In this document: positions 8,867-18,692 of the stretch, one piece after another | Layout: each line of letters begins with the position of its first letter | How positions within the stretch are numbered: position 1 is the first letter of the stretch | Assembly (NCBI RefSeq): GCF_009733815.1 | Contig: NZ_WNXY01000002.1 | Coordinates: 310,001-374,000 of the forward strand | Direction of reading: 5' to 3' | From: Pseudactinotalea suaedae | GTDB lineage: Bacteria > Actinomycetota > Actinomycetes > Actinomycetales > Beutenbergiaceae | Length of the DNA: 64,000 nt | Made by a program: the position numbers and the translations under genes | Notes under the pieces: generated by a model | Told to the model about the DNA's origin: nothing | Databases searched by the model: none | What the model saw: the letters and a program-made list of their open reading frames with translations, nothing else

Positions 8867-9589
8867 CTACTCCGACCGCGGTTCGGGCGCGGGCCGGCCT
8901 GCGGGTGGTGGCGCGGGGGCTGCGGGGGGCTGCGCGGGCGCCGGTTGCTGGGTCTCGCTCGACCGGGGCTCGGTGCCACCCGGCGGCGGCTCGGTCACGC
9001 CCGGCTGCGGCTCGGCCCCGCTCTGCTGGGACTGCGCGCGTTCGTGCGCGAGCCGCTTCGCGCGCTCCCCCGCCTCCTCGATCGTGTGGCGGGTGTGCCG
9101 GGACCGGCGCCGGATCACCAGCACCGCGGCGAGCACGAGGACCACCAGGGCGACCCCGACCACCGTTGCACCCCGGAAACCCGGCGCGGCGATCGCGAGC
9201 ACCGAGCGGGCGTCGCTGCTGCCGAGGGCGATGGCGATCGTCAAGACGTTGGGCAGCAGGAGCAGCAGGGCGATGACGATCAGCGCGATCCGCACCTTCG
9301 AGGTCAGGCCGCTGCGGAAGGCCAGCAGCCCCACGCCCAGCGGGAGCAGCGTGAACACCGCTCCGATTTCGAGGCCGAGCGGCACACCGCGGCCGGGCAC
9401 GCCTTGCACCCAGCTGCCGACCTGGGTGGCCCACCAGCCGGGCAGCACAGCCACCCCGAGGACGACGAGCACGACGACCGCGAGCCCGGCACCCACCCAG
9501 ACCGCGACGTTGTGCAACCATGCCGGCGGCGCGCTGCTGTTCCGCTCGGCGCGGGGCGCACGGCCGTCACCGGCTCGGTTCGGACGCAT
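8867..9589 (-). CDS. Membrane protein with charged and Pro/Gln-rich tail, function unknown
   Basis: A protein of 240 residues from the ATG at 9589, chosen because GAGGAGGT lies four bases upstream; an earlier ATG at 9613 has no such site. Four hydrophobic segments (starting near AVWVGAG, IGAVFTLL, KVRIALIV and ATVVGVAL) are followed by a basic, coiled-coil-like stretch. A long low-complexity tail rich in Pro, Glu, Gln and Ser ends the protein and probably lies in the cytoplasm. I do not recognise a family beyond a general actinobacterial membrane-protein look. It stands alone between the lipoprotein gene and the ABC exporter pair on the same strand. Confidence 0.65.
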   Translation of the reverse strand: MRPNRAGDGRAPRAERNSSAPPAWLHNVAVWVGAGLAVVVLVVLGVAVLPGWWATQVGSWVQGVPGRGVPLGLEIGAVFTLLPLGVGLLAFRSGLTSKVRIALIVIALLLLLPNVLTIAIALGSSDARSVLAIAAPGFRGATVVGVALVVLVLAAVLVIRRRSRHTRHTIEEAGERAKRLAHERAQSQQSGAEPQPGVTEPPPGGTEPRSSETQQPAPAQPPAAPAPPPAGRPAPEPRSE

Positions 9590-9640
9590 CGGTACCTCCT
9601 CGGGGCAATGCAACCACGAGTCCCGACGGCGGGGACGCGC

Positions 9641-11485
9641 TCAGACGAGCGATTCGCGCCAGGCCGCGTGCAGCGCCGAGAACCGTCCGTCTCCGGCGAT
9701 CAGGTCCTCCGGGGTGCCGTCCTCGACCACGCGGCCATCGGCCATCACGAGCACGCGGTCGGCGATCGCGACCGTGGACAGGCGGTGGGCGATGATCAGC
9801 GCGGTGCGGTCGTTCAGCAGCGACTCCAGGCCGCGCTGCACGAGCCGTTCGCCGGGGATGTCGAGCGAGCTGGTCGCCTCGTCGAGGATCAGCACCGCCG
9901 GGTCCGCGAGGAAGGCGCGCGCGAACGAGATCAGCTGCCGCTGCCCCGCCGAGACGCGACCGCCGCGCTTGTTGACGTCGGTGTCGTAGCCGTCCGGGAG
10001 CTGCTCGATGAACTCGTGCGCACCGACAGCCTGCGCGGCGCGCACGATCTCCGCATCGCTCGCGTCCGGCCGACCGAGCGCGATGTTGTCGCGGACGGTG
10101 CCACTGAACAGGTAGGCCTCCTGCGTGACCATGACGATGGCTCGGCGCAGGTCCTTGCGGGACAGGTCGCGCAGATCGACCCCGTCGAGCCGGACCGCAC
10201 CGTCGGTGACGTCGTAGAACCGTGCGATCAGCTTGGCGAGCGTCGACTTGCCCGCACCCGTCGAGCCCACGAGCGCGACAGTCTGGCCGGCCGGGACGTG
10301 CAGGTCGAACGAGGGCAGCACCACATCGCCCGACGCGTAGCCGAAGGTGACGTTCTCGAACTCGAGGTCACCCTTGGCGTGCGGCAGCGGTACCGGGTTG
10401 TCCGCGTTCCGCACGGTCGGCTGCTCCTCGAGCAGCCCGGAGATCTTCTCGAGCGCCGCGGATGCGGACTGGAAGGAGTTGTAGACGCCCGCCATCTGCT
10501 GCACCGGCTGGAAGAACCGCTTGGTGTACAGCAGGGTCGCGACGAGCACGCCCACCTCGAGATCGCCCTGCAGCACGCGGTAGCCGCCGATCGTGAGCGC
10601 CAGGGCGACCGTCAGGTTGCCGATCAGCTGCAGCGAGGGGTCGAAGATGCCGTTCAGGTTGAACGACCTCATGTTGTTGCGCCGGTAGTCCTCGGCGAGC
10701 TCGCTGTACTTGGCGTTGTTGTCGGACTCGCGACGGAACGCTTGGACGGCGCGCATGCCGGTCATGTTCTCGACGAAGTTGACGATCAGCCGAGCGGAGG
10801 CGACCCGTGACTCGCGGTACAGGATGCGGGAGCGGGTCGCGAACCAGCGCACGACAAGGAGCACCGGCACCACCGCGACCGCCAGCACCAGCCCGGTCTG
10901 CCAGTCGAGCAGGAACAGCGAGAGACCGGTGAACAGCATGAAGAGCATGCCGGAGGCCAGCGACGTGATGCCGTTGTCGAGGAGCTCGCGCAGGGCCTCC
11001 AGGTCGGAGGTCTGGCGGGCGATGATCCGGCCCGAGGTGTACTTCTCGTGGAACTCCAGCGACAGCCGCTGGGTCTGGGCGAACACCCGCTGCCGCAGGT
11101 CCAGCAGCACCGCCTGGCTGACGCGCGCGGCCAGCCGGATGAAGGCCGCCGAACCGGCGCCGGCCAGGATCGCCGCCAGCAGGTAGGCACCGCCGATGAA
11201 GGCGACCGTGGACCAGTTCCCCTCCTGGGCGTCGGGCAGGCCGCGGTCGATCGCCATCGCGATGATCGCCGGTCCGGCCACCCTGGAGGCCTGCGCCACC
11301 ACGACCAGCACCACCGTGGCCCAGAACAGGGCGCGCTCGGGTCGGAGCAGGTCGAGCAGGAGACGCCGGGAACGCCTCCGGACCGCCGTCGAGGTGTCGC
11401 GGTCGAGGTTGATGTTCTCCTCGTCGCCGACGCCGATCGGCGTGGCGCTGCGTGCGGCCGCCGGGCCGCCTGAACTCGTGCTCAT
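9641..11485 (-). CDS. ABC exporter half-transporter, subunit 2 (fused permease/ATPase)
   Basis: A protein of 614 residues with an N-terminal six-helix transmembrane domain (about residues 50-340) and a C-terminal ATPase. Visible ATPase motifs are Walker [10 protein letters not shown], the signature VSAGQRQL (SAGQ in place of SGGQ), Walker B ILDEATSS and the H-loop AHRLST. Its start overlaps the stop of the upstream half-transporter by ATGA, so the two are made together and most likely form a heterodimeric exporter of the MsbA/BmrCD/TmrAB type. Both ATPase sites look largely canonical. Substrates for such pairs include drugs, lipids and peptides; none can be assigned here. Confidence 0.93.
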   Translation of the reverse strand: MSTSSGGPAAARSATPIGVGDEENINLDRDTSTAVRRRSRRLLLDLLRPERALFWATVVLVVVAQASRVAGPAIIAMAIDRGLPDAQEGNWSTVAFIGGAYLLAAILAGAGSAAFIRLAARVSQAVLLDLRQRVFAQTQRLSLEFHEKYTSGRIIARQTSDLEALRELLDNGITSLASGMLFMLFTGLSLFLLDWQTGLVLAVAVVPVLLVVRWFATRSRILYRESRVASARLIVNFVENMTGMRAVQAFRRESDNNAKYSELAEDYRRNNMRSFNLNGIFDPSLQLIGNLTVALALTIGGYRVLQGDLEVGVLVATLLYTKRFFQPVQQMAGVYNSFQSASAALEKISGLLEEQPTVRNADNPVPLPHAKGDLEFENVTFGYASGDVVLPSFDLHVPAGQTVALVGSTGAGKSTLAKLIARFYDVTDGAVRLDGVDLRDLSRKDLRRAIVMVTQEAYLFSGTVRDNIALGRPDASDAEIVRAAQAVGAHEFIEQLPDGYDTDVNKRGGRVSAGQRQLISFARAFLADPAVLILDEATSSLDIPGERLVQRGLESLLNDRTALIIAHRLSTVAIADRVLVMADGRVVEDGTPEDLIAGDGRFSALHAAWRESLV

Positions 11486-13353
11486 ACTCGCAGTCCTCGT
11501 GCGCGGTCGAACTCCTCGTCCTCGATGAGGCTCGAGATGACGAAGCGGTAGTGGAGGTGGTCGACCAGCAGCTCCGAGTGCGGCCCGACGCCGGTGACGC
11601 GGCCGTCCTGGAGCACCGCCACCCGGTCGGCGAGCGCCACGGTCGAGGGCCGGTGGGCCACGACGATCACGGTGGTGTCCGAGAGCTCGGCGCGCAGCCG
11701 CGCCGTGACGGCCTCCTCGGTCTCGACGTCGAGCGCCGAGAGCGGGTCGTCCAGCACCAGCACCCGCGGGCGAGCGGCGACCGCTCGTGCCAGTGCGAGG
11801 CGCTGCCGCTGACCGCCGGACAGGCTCAGCCCCTCCTCGCCGATGGTCGTGTCGATGCCGTAGGGCAGCTTGTGCACGAAGCTGGCCTGGGCGATCTCGA
11901 GGGCTCGGTGCAGGTCGTCGTCGGTCCGGGCCTCCGGAGGCGCGCCGAGCAGCACGTTCTCCCGCACCGTGGCCGAGAACAGCGTGGCGTCCTCGAACGC
12001 GATCGCCACCTGCGTGCGCAGGTACTCCCGGGTCATGGCGCGGATGTCGACGCCGTCGAGCAGGACAGCACCGGAGGTGACGTCGAAGAGCCGAGGGACG
12101 AGCGCCGCCATCGTGGTCTTGCCCGAGCCGGTGAGCCCGACCAGCGCCATCGTCTCGCCGGGCCGGATCGTCAGATCCACACCGGTCAGGACCTCTTCGC
12201 GCGGTGCCTCGTGCGGTACGTGCGTCGGGGCCGGGACAAGGTCGATGGGCGGCGCGTCCGGGTAGTGGAACCGCACCGCCTCGAAGCGAACCTCACCGCG
12301 GACCTCGTCCAGATGGACAGGCTTCTCGGGGTCGGCCACGGTGTTCTCGCTGTCGAGGACCTCGAAGTAGCGGTCGACCGAGGTCTTGGCCGTCAGGCTC
12401 ATCGAGAGCAGCTGGCCGAGCTGCTCGACCGGGCCGTTGATGACCGCGGCGGTCGCGAAGAACGCGCCCAGGGCACCGATCGTGAGGTCGCCCTGCGTCA
12501 CGAGCCACACGCCCCAGACCACGCAGCCACCGAGAACGGCTTCCGGGATCGTGATGATCGAGAACGTGAAGGCCGACATCTGCCGCGCCTTGTTCATCTC
12601 GGTGTTGCGCAGCTCCCCGGCCTGCGAGGCGAAGCTCTGGTACGCCTCCGGGCCGCGGCCGAACGCCTTGAGCACGCGGATGCCGTGCACCGACTCCTCG
12701 ACGGTGGTGGCGAGGTCGCCGGCCTGGTCCTGGGACAGCCGGGCGATCCGCCGGAACCGGCGGGAGAACCGGAAGCTGAGGATCGCCATCGGGACGGCAC
12801 CCAGGAGATAGACCCAGCCCAGGGGTCCCGCGGTGCGGATCATCAGCGCGATGCCGACGCCCACGGTGGCGAAGTTGACGACCAGCATCACGATGCCGAA
12901 CGCCATCCAGCGCCGGAGCATGTTGAGATCGGTCATCGCTCGCGAGAGCAGCTGACCGCCCGGCCACTGGTCGTGGAACGCCAGCGGCAGGTCCTGCAGG
13001 TGCTTGAAGAGCGTGGTCCGCATGCTCCACTCGACGTGCGTCGTCGGGGTGAGGATCAGCCGGCGACGCATGAAGACGAAGAACACCTCCAGCAGCCCCA
13101 GTCCCAGGACGGCTGCGACCGCCAACCACAGGCCACGGGTGTCGCCGCTGGTCGCCGCACCCGCGAGCGGGCCGTCGACCAGCGCCTCCAGCACCTGCGG
13201 GATCGCCAGCGCGCACAGGCCTGCGCCGAGCGCGCACAGCATCCCCATGCTGATCCGTGGCAGAGCCGGCCTCACGAACGGCAGCAGCCGCAGCAAGGTG
13301 GCAACCGTCGTGGTGTCTGCTGGCTTCCGCTGTGCGGGCGCCGTCGCGGACAC
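11482..13353 (-). CDS. ABC exporter half-transporter, subunit 1 (fused permease/ATPase)
   Basis: A protein of about 623 residues. GGGAGGG directly abuts an ATG at 13359 but lies six bases from the in-frame GTG at 13353, so I prefer the GTG; the longer frame upstream runs through non-coding sequence. The transmembrane domain is followed by an ATPase with Walker [10 protein letters not shown], signature LSGGQRQR, Walker [11 protein letters not shown] and H-loop AHRPST. The Walker B region reads DDPLS instead of DEATS, so the usual catalytic glutamate is replaced by aspartate. That degeneracy in one site is typical of heterodimeric exporters. It is the first gene of the pair. Confidence 0.92.
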   Translation of the reverse strand: MSATAPAQRKPADTTTVATLLRLLPFVRPALPRISMGMLCALGAGLCALAIPQVLEALVDGPLAGAATSGDTRGLWLAVAAVLGLGLLEVFFVFMRRRLILTPTTHVEWSMRTTLFKHLQDLPLAFHDQWPGGQLLSRAMTDLNMLRRWMAFGIVMLVVNFATVGVGIALMIRTAGPLGWVYLLGAVPMAILSFRFSRRFRRIARLSQDQAGDLATTVEESVHGIRVLKAFGRGPEAYQSFASQAGELRNTEMNKARQMSAFTFSIITIPEAVLGGCVVWGVWLVTQGDLTIGALGAFFATAAVINGPVEQLGQLLSMSLTAKTSVDRYFEVLDSENTVADPEKPVHLDEVRGEVRFEAVRFHYPDAPPIDLVPAPTHVPHEAPREEVLTGVDLTIRPGETMALVGLTGSGKTTMAALVPRLFDVTSGAVLLDGVDIRAMTREYLRTQVAIAFEDATLFSATVRENVLLGAPPEARTDDDLHRALEIAQASFVHKLPYGIDTTIGEEGLSLSGGQRQRLALARAVAARPRVLVLDDPLSALDVETEEAVTARLRAELSDTTVIVVAHRPSTVALADRVAVLQDGRVTGVGPHSELLVDHLHYRFVISSLIEDEEFDRARGLRV

Positions 13354-13394
13354 GAGCATCCCTCCCCAGTGCACCGGCTGGCTCGCCGCTTTTG

Positions 13395-13406
13395 CGAATC
13401 GTTTCG
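13395..13406. promoter_or_regulatory. Possible operator upstream of the ABC exporter operon
   Basis: CGAATCGTTTCG is a near-palindrome with CGAA/TTCG arms, of the kind bound by LacI-type repressors. It lies 42 bp upstream of the exporter start. A TAGACT hexamer (minus strand) a little further upstream could be a -10 element. No regulator gene is adjacent, so the assignment is weak. Confidence 0.3.
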
Positions 13407-13567
13407 ACCAAGCCGGTGTGACCAGTCTACCCCTCTCGGGAAGCGGTATCCCGCGTCCCGCATGGTGGACGCACGAACGCCTCGGCGTTGGGCGGGGCGC
13501 TTGCCGACCCACGATCACGACCGCCGTGGGGTGTCCACCGTTGGTCGTCCTCCGATGCCTGCCGCGG

Positions 13568-13880
13568 CGCTGACCAGCGATGTCCCAGAGCCCACGCGCG
13601 CTGACCAGTGGTGAGTTAGCGCCTACACCCCCTGACCAGCGGTGACCTAGAGCCCACACCCGCTGACCAGCGGTGACCTAGAGCCCACGCGGCGCCCCTC
13701 CGTGGGCGCTATCTCACCGCCACTTCGCCAACGTGGGCGCTATCTCACCGCCACTCCACCAACGTGGGCGCTATCCCACCCCCGCAACCTGGGGCGCCAC
13801 CTCACCGCCACTTCGCCGACGTGGGCGCCACCTCACCGCCACCCCCGGGTTGTGGGCGCTATCCCACCCCGCTCGCCAGA
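13568..13880. repeat. Array of about ten 31-bp units, in two halves facing each other
   Basis: The first four units (starting near 13568, 13599, 13630 and 13661) read roughly CTGACCAGCGGTGACCTAGA followed by GCCCACA. The next six (starting near 13701, 13732, 13763, 13790, 13820 and 13851) read GTGGGCGCTATCTCACCGCC followed by a variable ten bases. The reverse complement of the first type begins GTGGGCTCTAGGTCACCGCT, so both halves are diverged versions of one unit in opposite orientation. The pivot is near 13690-13700. Units are contiguous, with no unique spacers. The array occupies most of the 624-bp gene-free stretch between the ABC exporter start and the ku stop. The rest of that stretch (13354-13567 and 13881-13977) shows only the promoter elements noted separately. 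Confidence 0.85.
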
Positions 13881-13977
13881 CCGGTGGGGTTGCCGCGGCG
13901 GCCTCCCGGGACCGGGCGTCACGTCACGGGTCGACAACTCCAGGCGAGCCGAGCTGAGGGCGAGCGGTGGCCCGGCG

Positions 13978-14877
13978 TCAGGCCGACTTCTTGGTCGTCT
14001 TCTTGGCCGTCGACTTCTTGGTTGTGGACTTCTTGGAGGACGACGACGAGGACCCGGAGGACTTGCTGTCCGCGGTCTTTCCCGAGCCGGTGCGCTTGGC
14101 ACGGGTCTCCTCGACCGAACGGCGAAGCGCCTCCATGAGGTCGAGAACCTCGCCGGGCTCCTCGTCGCTGGCGCCGAAGGTGGCCTCGGTGTCGATCGCG
14201 TCGCCCTGCTCGATCTTGGCCTCGATCAGCGTGCGGAGCTGCTCCTGGTAATCGTCGTGGTGGGCATCGGGGTCGAAGTCCGCCTCGAAGCTGGAGACCA
14301 GCGAGGCGCTCATCTCGAGCTCCTTGGCGCTGATGCGGACCTTCTCGTCGAGTGCGGGGAACTCCGCCGCCCGCACCTCGTCCGGCCAGAGCATCGTCTG
14401 CAGCACCAGCACGTCGTCCTTGACACGCAGCGCTCCGAGCCGGGTCTTCTGCCGCAGCGCGAACGAGACGATCGCCGTGCGATCGGTGTCCTCCAGGGTG
14501 CGCCGCAGCAGCACGTAGGACTTGGTGGACGCCGAGTTCGGTGAGAGGTAGTAGGCGCCCTCGAACATCAACGGGTCGATCTGGTCGCTGGGCACGAACT
14601 CCAGCACGTCGATCTCACGGCTGCGCTCCGCAGGCAACGAGTCCAGGTCCTCCTCGGTGAGGACCACGGTGCTCTCGCCCTCGGTGTAGGCCTTGTCGAT
14701 GTGCTCGTAGGGCACCACCTCGCCGCAGACCTCGCACTTGCGCTGGTACCGGATCCTGCCGCCATCGGCGTCATGCACCTGGTGCAGCTTCACGTCGTGG
14801 CTCTCGGTGGCGCTGTACAGCGACACGGGCACGTTGACCAGACCGAAGGTGATGGCACCTTTCCAGATCGCGCGCAT
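13978..14877 (-). CDS. ku: Non-homologous end-joining protein Ku
   Basis: A protein of 299 residues opening MRAIWKGAITFGLVNVPVSLYSAT, a signature start of bacterial Ku. It forms a homodimer that encircles broken DNA ends and recruits LigD. The core domain covers about residues 1-255. The last 40 residues are a Ser stretch followed by repeated KKST/AKK units. This lysine-rich tail is of the kind known in actinobacterial Ku proteins to help DNA binding and threading. The gene is divergent from ligD across a gap of about 106 bp, so both repair genes may share control. The 31-bp repeat array lies directly downstream. Confidence 0.97.
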   Translation of the reverse strand: MRAIWKGAITFGLVNVPVSLYSATESHDVKLHQVHDADGGRIRYQRKCEVCGEVVPYEHIDKAYTEGESTVVLTEEDLDSLPAERSREIDVLEFVPSDQIDPLMFEGAYYLSPNSASTKSYVLLRRTLEDTDRTAIVSFALRQKTRLGALRVKDDVLVLQTMLWPDEVRAAEFPALDEKVRISAKELEMSASLVSSFEADFDPDAHHDDYQEQLRTLIEAKIEQGDAIDTEATFGASDEEPGEVLDLMEALRRSVEETRAKRTGSGKTADSKSSGSSSSSSKKSTTKKSTAKKTTKKSA

Positions 14878-14983
14878 CTGCTCCTCATCTCTGCGTCGGT
14901 CGCCTCCCCGACATGGCCATAGTCAAACACCCTCCCCCGACGTGCGACAGGCAGACACCGCGCCGACAGGTGAGAATGTGGGC

Positions 14984-17368
14984 GTGCGCGAGGCGAGCAG
15001 CGAGGCGACCGTCGGGGTCGACGGCGTCCAGCTACGGGTGACGAACCTCGACAAGGTGCTCTACCCCGAGACCGGCACCACCAAGGCGGACGTGCTCCGC
15101 TACTACGCCCAGATCGCCGACGTGATGGTGCCACACTGCGCCGACCGGGCGGTCACGCGCAAGCGCTGGCCGAACGGCGTCGAGGGCGAGGTGTTCTTCC
15201 AGAAGAACCTCGGCGGCGGCACGCCGCACTGGGTGCACCGGGCGACGATGCAGCACTCCGACGGCGAGGTCGTCTACCCGATCGCGAACGACCGCCCCAC
15301 GCTGGCATGGCTCGCGCAGGTGGCCGCGCTGGAGCTGCACGTGCCGCAGTGGCGCTTCGATGCCGACCTGCGTCCCATGAACCCCGATCGGATCGTCTTC
15401 GACCTGGACCCCGGCCCCGGCGTCGTGCTCACCCAGGTCGCCCACGTCGCACGCCTGGTCAAGGAGATCCTCGACCAGATGGGGCTGCCCACCTATCCGG
15501 TCACCAGCGGCAGCAAGGGCATCCACCTGTACGCGCCGCTCGACGGCAGCTACACCTCTGCCCAGACGTCCGCGCTCGCCAAGGAGCTCGCGCGCAGCCT
15601 CGAGGCCGACCACCGCGAGCTCGTGGTCTCGGAGATGACCAAGTCGGCCCGGACAGGGCGGGTGTTCCTCGACTGGTCGCAGAACAACGGCAACAAGACG
15701 ACGATCTGCCCCTACTCGCTGCGTGGCACGACCCGCCCGCAGGTCGCCACGCCTCGCACCTGGGCCGAGCTCGAGGACCCGGACCTCCGCCATCTCGAGC
15801 TCGACGAGGTGCTCGCGCTCGTGGCCGATCGTGGCGACCCGATGGGCCCGATCGGGCGCCCGCCCGGCGTGGGCGCCGGTTCCGACCGGCTGTCCACCTA
15901 CCGCGCCAAGCGCGACGCCGCACGCACGCCCGAGCCCGTCCCCGAGGCGCACGGCAGCGACGACCTCGACGCCACCGTTGCACGGGAGTTCGTGATCCAG
16001 GAGCACCACGCGTCCCGCCTGCACTGGGACCTGCGGCTGGCGCGCCACGGCGTGCTGGTGAGCTGGGCGCTGCCCAAGGGCGTCCCCGACGACCCGGACA
16101 GCAACCACCTCGCGGTCCAGACCGAGGACCACCCCATGGAGTACGCGACCTTCTCGGGCACGATCCCTGCCGGCGAGTACGGCGCCGGCGAGATGACCAT
16201 CTGGGACTCGGGCACCTACACGACCAGCAAGTGGCGCGACGGCAAGGAGGTCATCGTCACCCTCACCGGGCGCCAGGACGGCGGCCTCGCCCAGGGCCCG
16301 GGTCGCACCAGCACGCTCGCCCTGATCCGCACGGGCGAGAACTGGCTGATCCATCTCATGGACCCGACCCGCCAGAAGAAGCGAGCCACGCCGTCGGGCG
16401 TGCCGCGCACACGCCGCGAGGTGCTCCCCAAACCCATGATGGCGACGCTCGCCGACGCCCTCCCCGACGAGCCCGGCTGGTCGTACGAGATGAAGTGGGA
16501 CGGGGTCCGCGCGATCGTGGAGGTCGAGGGCGACCGGGTGCGACTGATGTCTCGCAGCGGCCGCGACCAGACCGCGCAGTACCCCGAGCTGAGCGTCCTG
16601 CCGGACCTGGTGGCGGCGCACCGCGCCGTGCTCGACGGCGAGATCGTCGCGCTGGACGACGAGGGGCGCCCCAGCTTCTCGCTGCTGCAGCCGCGGATGC
16701 AGGCGACCAAGGAACCCGAGATCGCGCGTGCCGCCCAACGGCGGCCGGTGCACCTGATGCTGTTCGACGTGCTCGAGGTCGAGGAGACCTCGCTGACCGC
16801 CGAGCCGTACGTCGACCGCCGCGACGCGCTCGAGGCCCTCGTCACCGAGCAGGGCATCGTCCACGTCCCACCGACCAGCGACCACGGCTCCGACGCCCTG
16901 TCCGCCAGTGCCGACCTGGGCCTGGAAGGCGTGGTGGCGAAGCGTCGCGACTCGCGCTACTCCCCCGGTCGTCGATCACCCGCCTGGCTCAAGCTCAAGC
17001 ACACGCTGGCGCAGGAGGTGGTGGTGATCGGGTGGCGCGAGGGCGGCGGGAACCGTGCCGGGAAGGTGGGCTCGCTGCTGCTCGGGGTCCCCGGCGAGGA
17101 CGGGGCGTTGCGCTACGTAGGACGTGTCGGGTCGGGATTCACCGAGCGGGAGACGAGCGCCTGGCTGGGCAGGTTCGAGCCGCTGCAGCGGGCCGACTCG
17201 CCCGCCGCGGACGTCCCGGCGCTCGACGCCAAAGGCGCGCACTGGCTCGACCCGGTGCAGGTCGCCGAGGTCGAGTTCGGCGAGTGGTCACCGGCGGGGC
17301 GGCTGCGCCATCCGCGCTGGCGGGGGTGGCGGCCCGACAAGTCCGTGGCCGACATCTCCAGCCACTGA
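14984..17368 (+). CDS. ligD: Multifunctional DNA repair ligase LigD (polymerase, phosphoesterase, ligase)
   Basis: A protein of about 794 residues in the POL-PE-LIG order of mycobacteria. The primase-like polymerase domain spans roughly residues 10-280 (FFQKN, FDLDPG, TSGSKGIH, FLDWSQNN). The 3'-phosphoesterase domain starts near residue 335 (EHHASRLHWDLRL and AGEYG). The ATP-dependent ligase domain carries the adenylation motif KWDG, with the lysine at about residue 504, and GVVAKR further on. It processes and seals ends brought together by Ku. I chose the GTG at 14984, nine bases after AGGTGAG; a GTG at 14978 is equally in frame. The longer frame upstream overlaps the ku start and is unlikely. 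Confidence 0.95.
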   Translation: MREASSEATVGVDGVQLRVTNLDKVLYPETGTTKADVLRYYAQIADVMVPHCADRAVTRKRWPNGVEGEVFFQKNLGGGTPHWVHRATMQHSDGEVVYPIANDRPTLAWLAQVAALELHVPQWRFDADLRPMNPDRIVFDLDPGPGVVLTQVAHVARLVKEILDQMGLPTYPVTSGSKGIHLYAPLDGSYTSAQTSALAKELARSLEADHRELVVSEMTKSARTGRVFLDWSQNNGNKTTICPYSLRGTTRPQVATPRTWAELEDPDLRHLELDEVLALVADRGDPMGPIGRPPGVGAGSDRLSTYRAKRDAARTPEPVPEAHGSDDLDATVAREFVIQEHHASRLHWDLRLARHGVLVSWALPKGVPDDPDSNHLAVQTEDHPMEYATFSGTIPAGEYGAGEMTIWDSGTYTTSKWRDGKEVIVTLTGRQDGGLAQGPGRTSTLALIRTGENWLIHLMDPTRQKKRATPSGVPRTRREVLPKPMMATLADALPDEPGWSYEMKWDGVRAIVEVEGDRVRLMSRSGRDQTAQYPELSVLPDLVAAHRAVLDGEIVALDDEGRPSFSLLQPRMQATKEPEIARAAQRRPVHLMLFDVLEVEETSLTAEPYVDRRDALEALVTEQGIVHVPPTSDHGSDALSASADLGLEGVVAKRRDSRYSPGRRSPAWLKLKHTLAQEVVVIGWREGGGNRAGKVGSLLLGVPGEDGALRYVGRVGSGFTERETSAWLGRFEPLQRADSPAADVPALDAKGAHWLDPVQVAEVEFGEWSPAGRLRHPRWRGWRPDKSVADISSH

Positions 17369-17381
17369 CAGGCCTCCGGAG

Positions 17382-17422
17382 CGAACCCGGCCGACGGCGA
17401 TGGTCGCGTCGACCTGGGTTCG
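17382..17422. terminator. Imperfect inverted repeat between convergent ligD and the DUF4282 gene
   Basis: CGAACCCGG near 17382-17390 pairs imperfectly with CCTGGGTTCG at 17413-17422 around a loop of about 22 bases. It fills the 67-bp gap between two converging stops. There is no clear T run, so a bidirectional terminator role is tentative. Confidence 0.35.
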
Positions 17423-17435
17423 TCCCTCGAGCGGA

Positions 17436-17969
17436 TCAGGCCTTCTCGGAGGACCCTGCGGTCGCCGCTGCCTCGCGCGCCTTGTGGGTCTGGACGAAGT
17501 ACTCGATCGCCAGCCGGCCCAGCGTCAGGATGGCGAAGCCGAGGGCGGGCAGGAGCAGCAGCTGCCCGATGCCGGCCAGCACGAAGCTGGCGCCGCCGCC
17601 GCCCGGGTAGTCGGACATGCTGGCTGCGGTCGAGAACGAGGAGATCGCCGAGAACAGCCCGTACAGCACCAGGGTGCCGGCCAGGACGATCACCGAGATG
17701 TAGGCGGTCTTGGCCACCTTGGGCGTGGTCGGCCTGGCGAAGCTGGTGTCGAACAGACCCGGCTCGGCCGGGGGCTGCTGGAAGCCCTGCTGCGGAAAAC
17801 CAGGCTGTCCGAACTGCGCCTGCGACTGCTGGCCGAACTGCGGCTGCGACTGCTGGCCGAAGCCCTGCGGCGCCTGGGACCCCTGCCCGAAGCCCTGCGG
17901 AGCCTGCTGCTGCGGGAACGGGCTGGGCTGAGGGGTGGGTCCGCCCTGGGGCGGCTGGTACTGGCTCAT
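17436..17969 (-). CDS. DUF4282-like small membrane protein with Gln/Pro-rich N-terminus
   Basis: A protein of 177 residues from the ATG at 17969, six bases after AGGAG. The first 75 residues are a low-complexity tract built of repeated QGFGQ/QPQFGQ-like units rich in Gln, Pro, Gly and Phe. This is followed by LFDTSFARPTTPKVAKTAY and two hydrophobic helices, ending in a charged tail. The C-terminal part resembles the DUF4282 family, whose function is unknown. Such Q/P/G-rich tails often mediate weak self-association at the membrane; that is inference here. It converges with ligD and has no obvious operon partner. Confidence 0.7.
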   Translation of the reverse strand: MSQYQPPQGGPTPQPSPFPQQQAPQGFGQGSQAPQGFGQQSQPQFGQQSQAQFGQPGFPQQGFQQPPAEPGLFDTSFARPTTPKVAKTAYISVIVLAGTLVLYGLFSAISSFSTAASMSDYPGGGGASFVLAGIGQLLLLPALGFAILTLGRLAIEYFVQTHKAREAAATAGSSEKA

Positions 17970-18146
17970 TCGTGCTCCTCGCATGAAGGCCGGACTCGTC
18001 GTCCGGCGTGGCGGGCCGCGAGCAGCCTAGAGGCAGCCGCTGAGCGCGCCGGGCACCGCCGTCGGGGAGAACTTCCCGCCGCGCGTTGTCGCACGGGCTC
18101 GCGCTGGGTAGCGTCAGGTCGACGCACCGACGGACGAGGAGGGCCG

Positions 18147-18635
18147 ATGGCCGAGGGCACAGGGTTTCTGCGCACCACCGGGGACGGGCTGGAGCTGGTG
18201 GTACGGCGCACCCTCCTGGCCGACCCGAAGGACGTCTGGGCGTGGGTCACCGAGTCGGACAAGCTCGAGCAGTGGATCGGCCGGTGGCAGGGTGAGGGCG
18301 GGGTCGGCAACGTCGTCGAGCTCACGATGACGGCCGAGGCGAGCGCCCAGCCCGAGCGCGTGACCATCATCGACTGCGACCCGCCGAAGCGTCTGCAGGT
18401 CGAGCTCCTGAGCGAGGCCGGGACGTGGCAGCTGCAGGTCGACGTGCGCCCGCACGGCGAGGAGACCGTGGTGGAGCTGAACCAGCTGATCGAGCAGGGC
18501 GACGACATCAGCAGCGTCGGTCCCGGGTGGGAGTACTACATGGACCGCCTCGTCGCGATCAGGTCCGGCCTGGCCCCGGCACCGTTCGACGACTACTACC
18601 CGGCGCTGGTGGGGTACTACAACGAGCTCGAGTAG
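18147..18635 (+). CDS. SRPBCC (START/AHSA1-like) domain protein
   Basis: A protein of 162 residues from the ATG at 18147, with GAGGAGGG as the ribosome site. It begins with a strand carrying LELVVRRTLLADPKDVWAWV and then SDKLEQWIGRW. This is the usual opening of the AHSA1-like branch of the SRPBCC fold, a deep hydrophobic cavity that binds ligands. The closing helix (GWEYYMDRLVAI) is also typical. Members include stress-related and ligand-binding proteins, and some work with ArsR regulators; none is adjacent here. The exact role is unknown. Confidence 0.85.
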   Translation: MAEGTGFLRTTGDGLELVVRRTLLADPKDVWAWVTESDKLEQWIGRWQGEGGVGNVVELTMTAEASAQPERVTIIDCDPPKRLQVELLSEAGTWQLQVDVRPHGEETVVELNQLIEQGDDISSVGPGWEYYMDRLVAIRSGLAPAPFDDYYPALVGYYNELE

Positions 18636-18692
18636 CCAGGCCCCGGCCGACGGTCGGCCAGCCCGTGCCTGGGTCCTGAGGTCGCCGTCGTC

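Noticed and set aside
13568-13880. CRISPR array
   Set aside because: The units are adjoining 31-bp repeats without unique spacers, they change orientation midway, and no cas genes are near.
16216-16857. Minus-strand frame inside ligD
   Set aside because: It lies fully within the ligase coding region and shows no family features.
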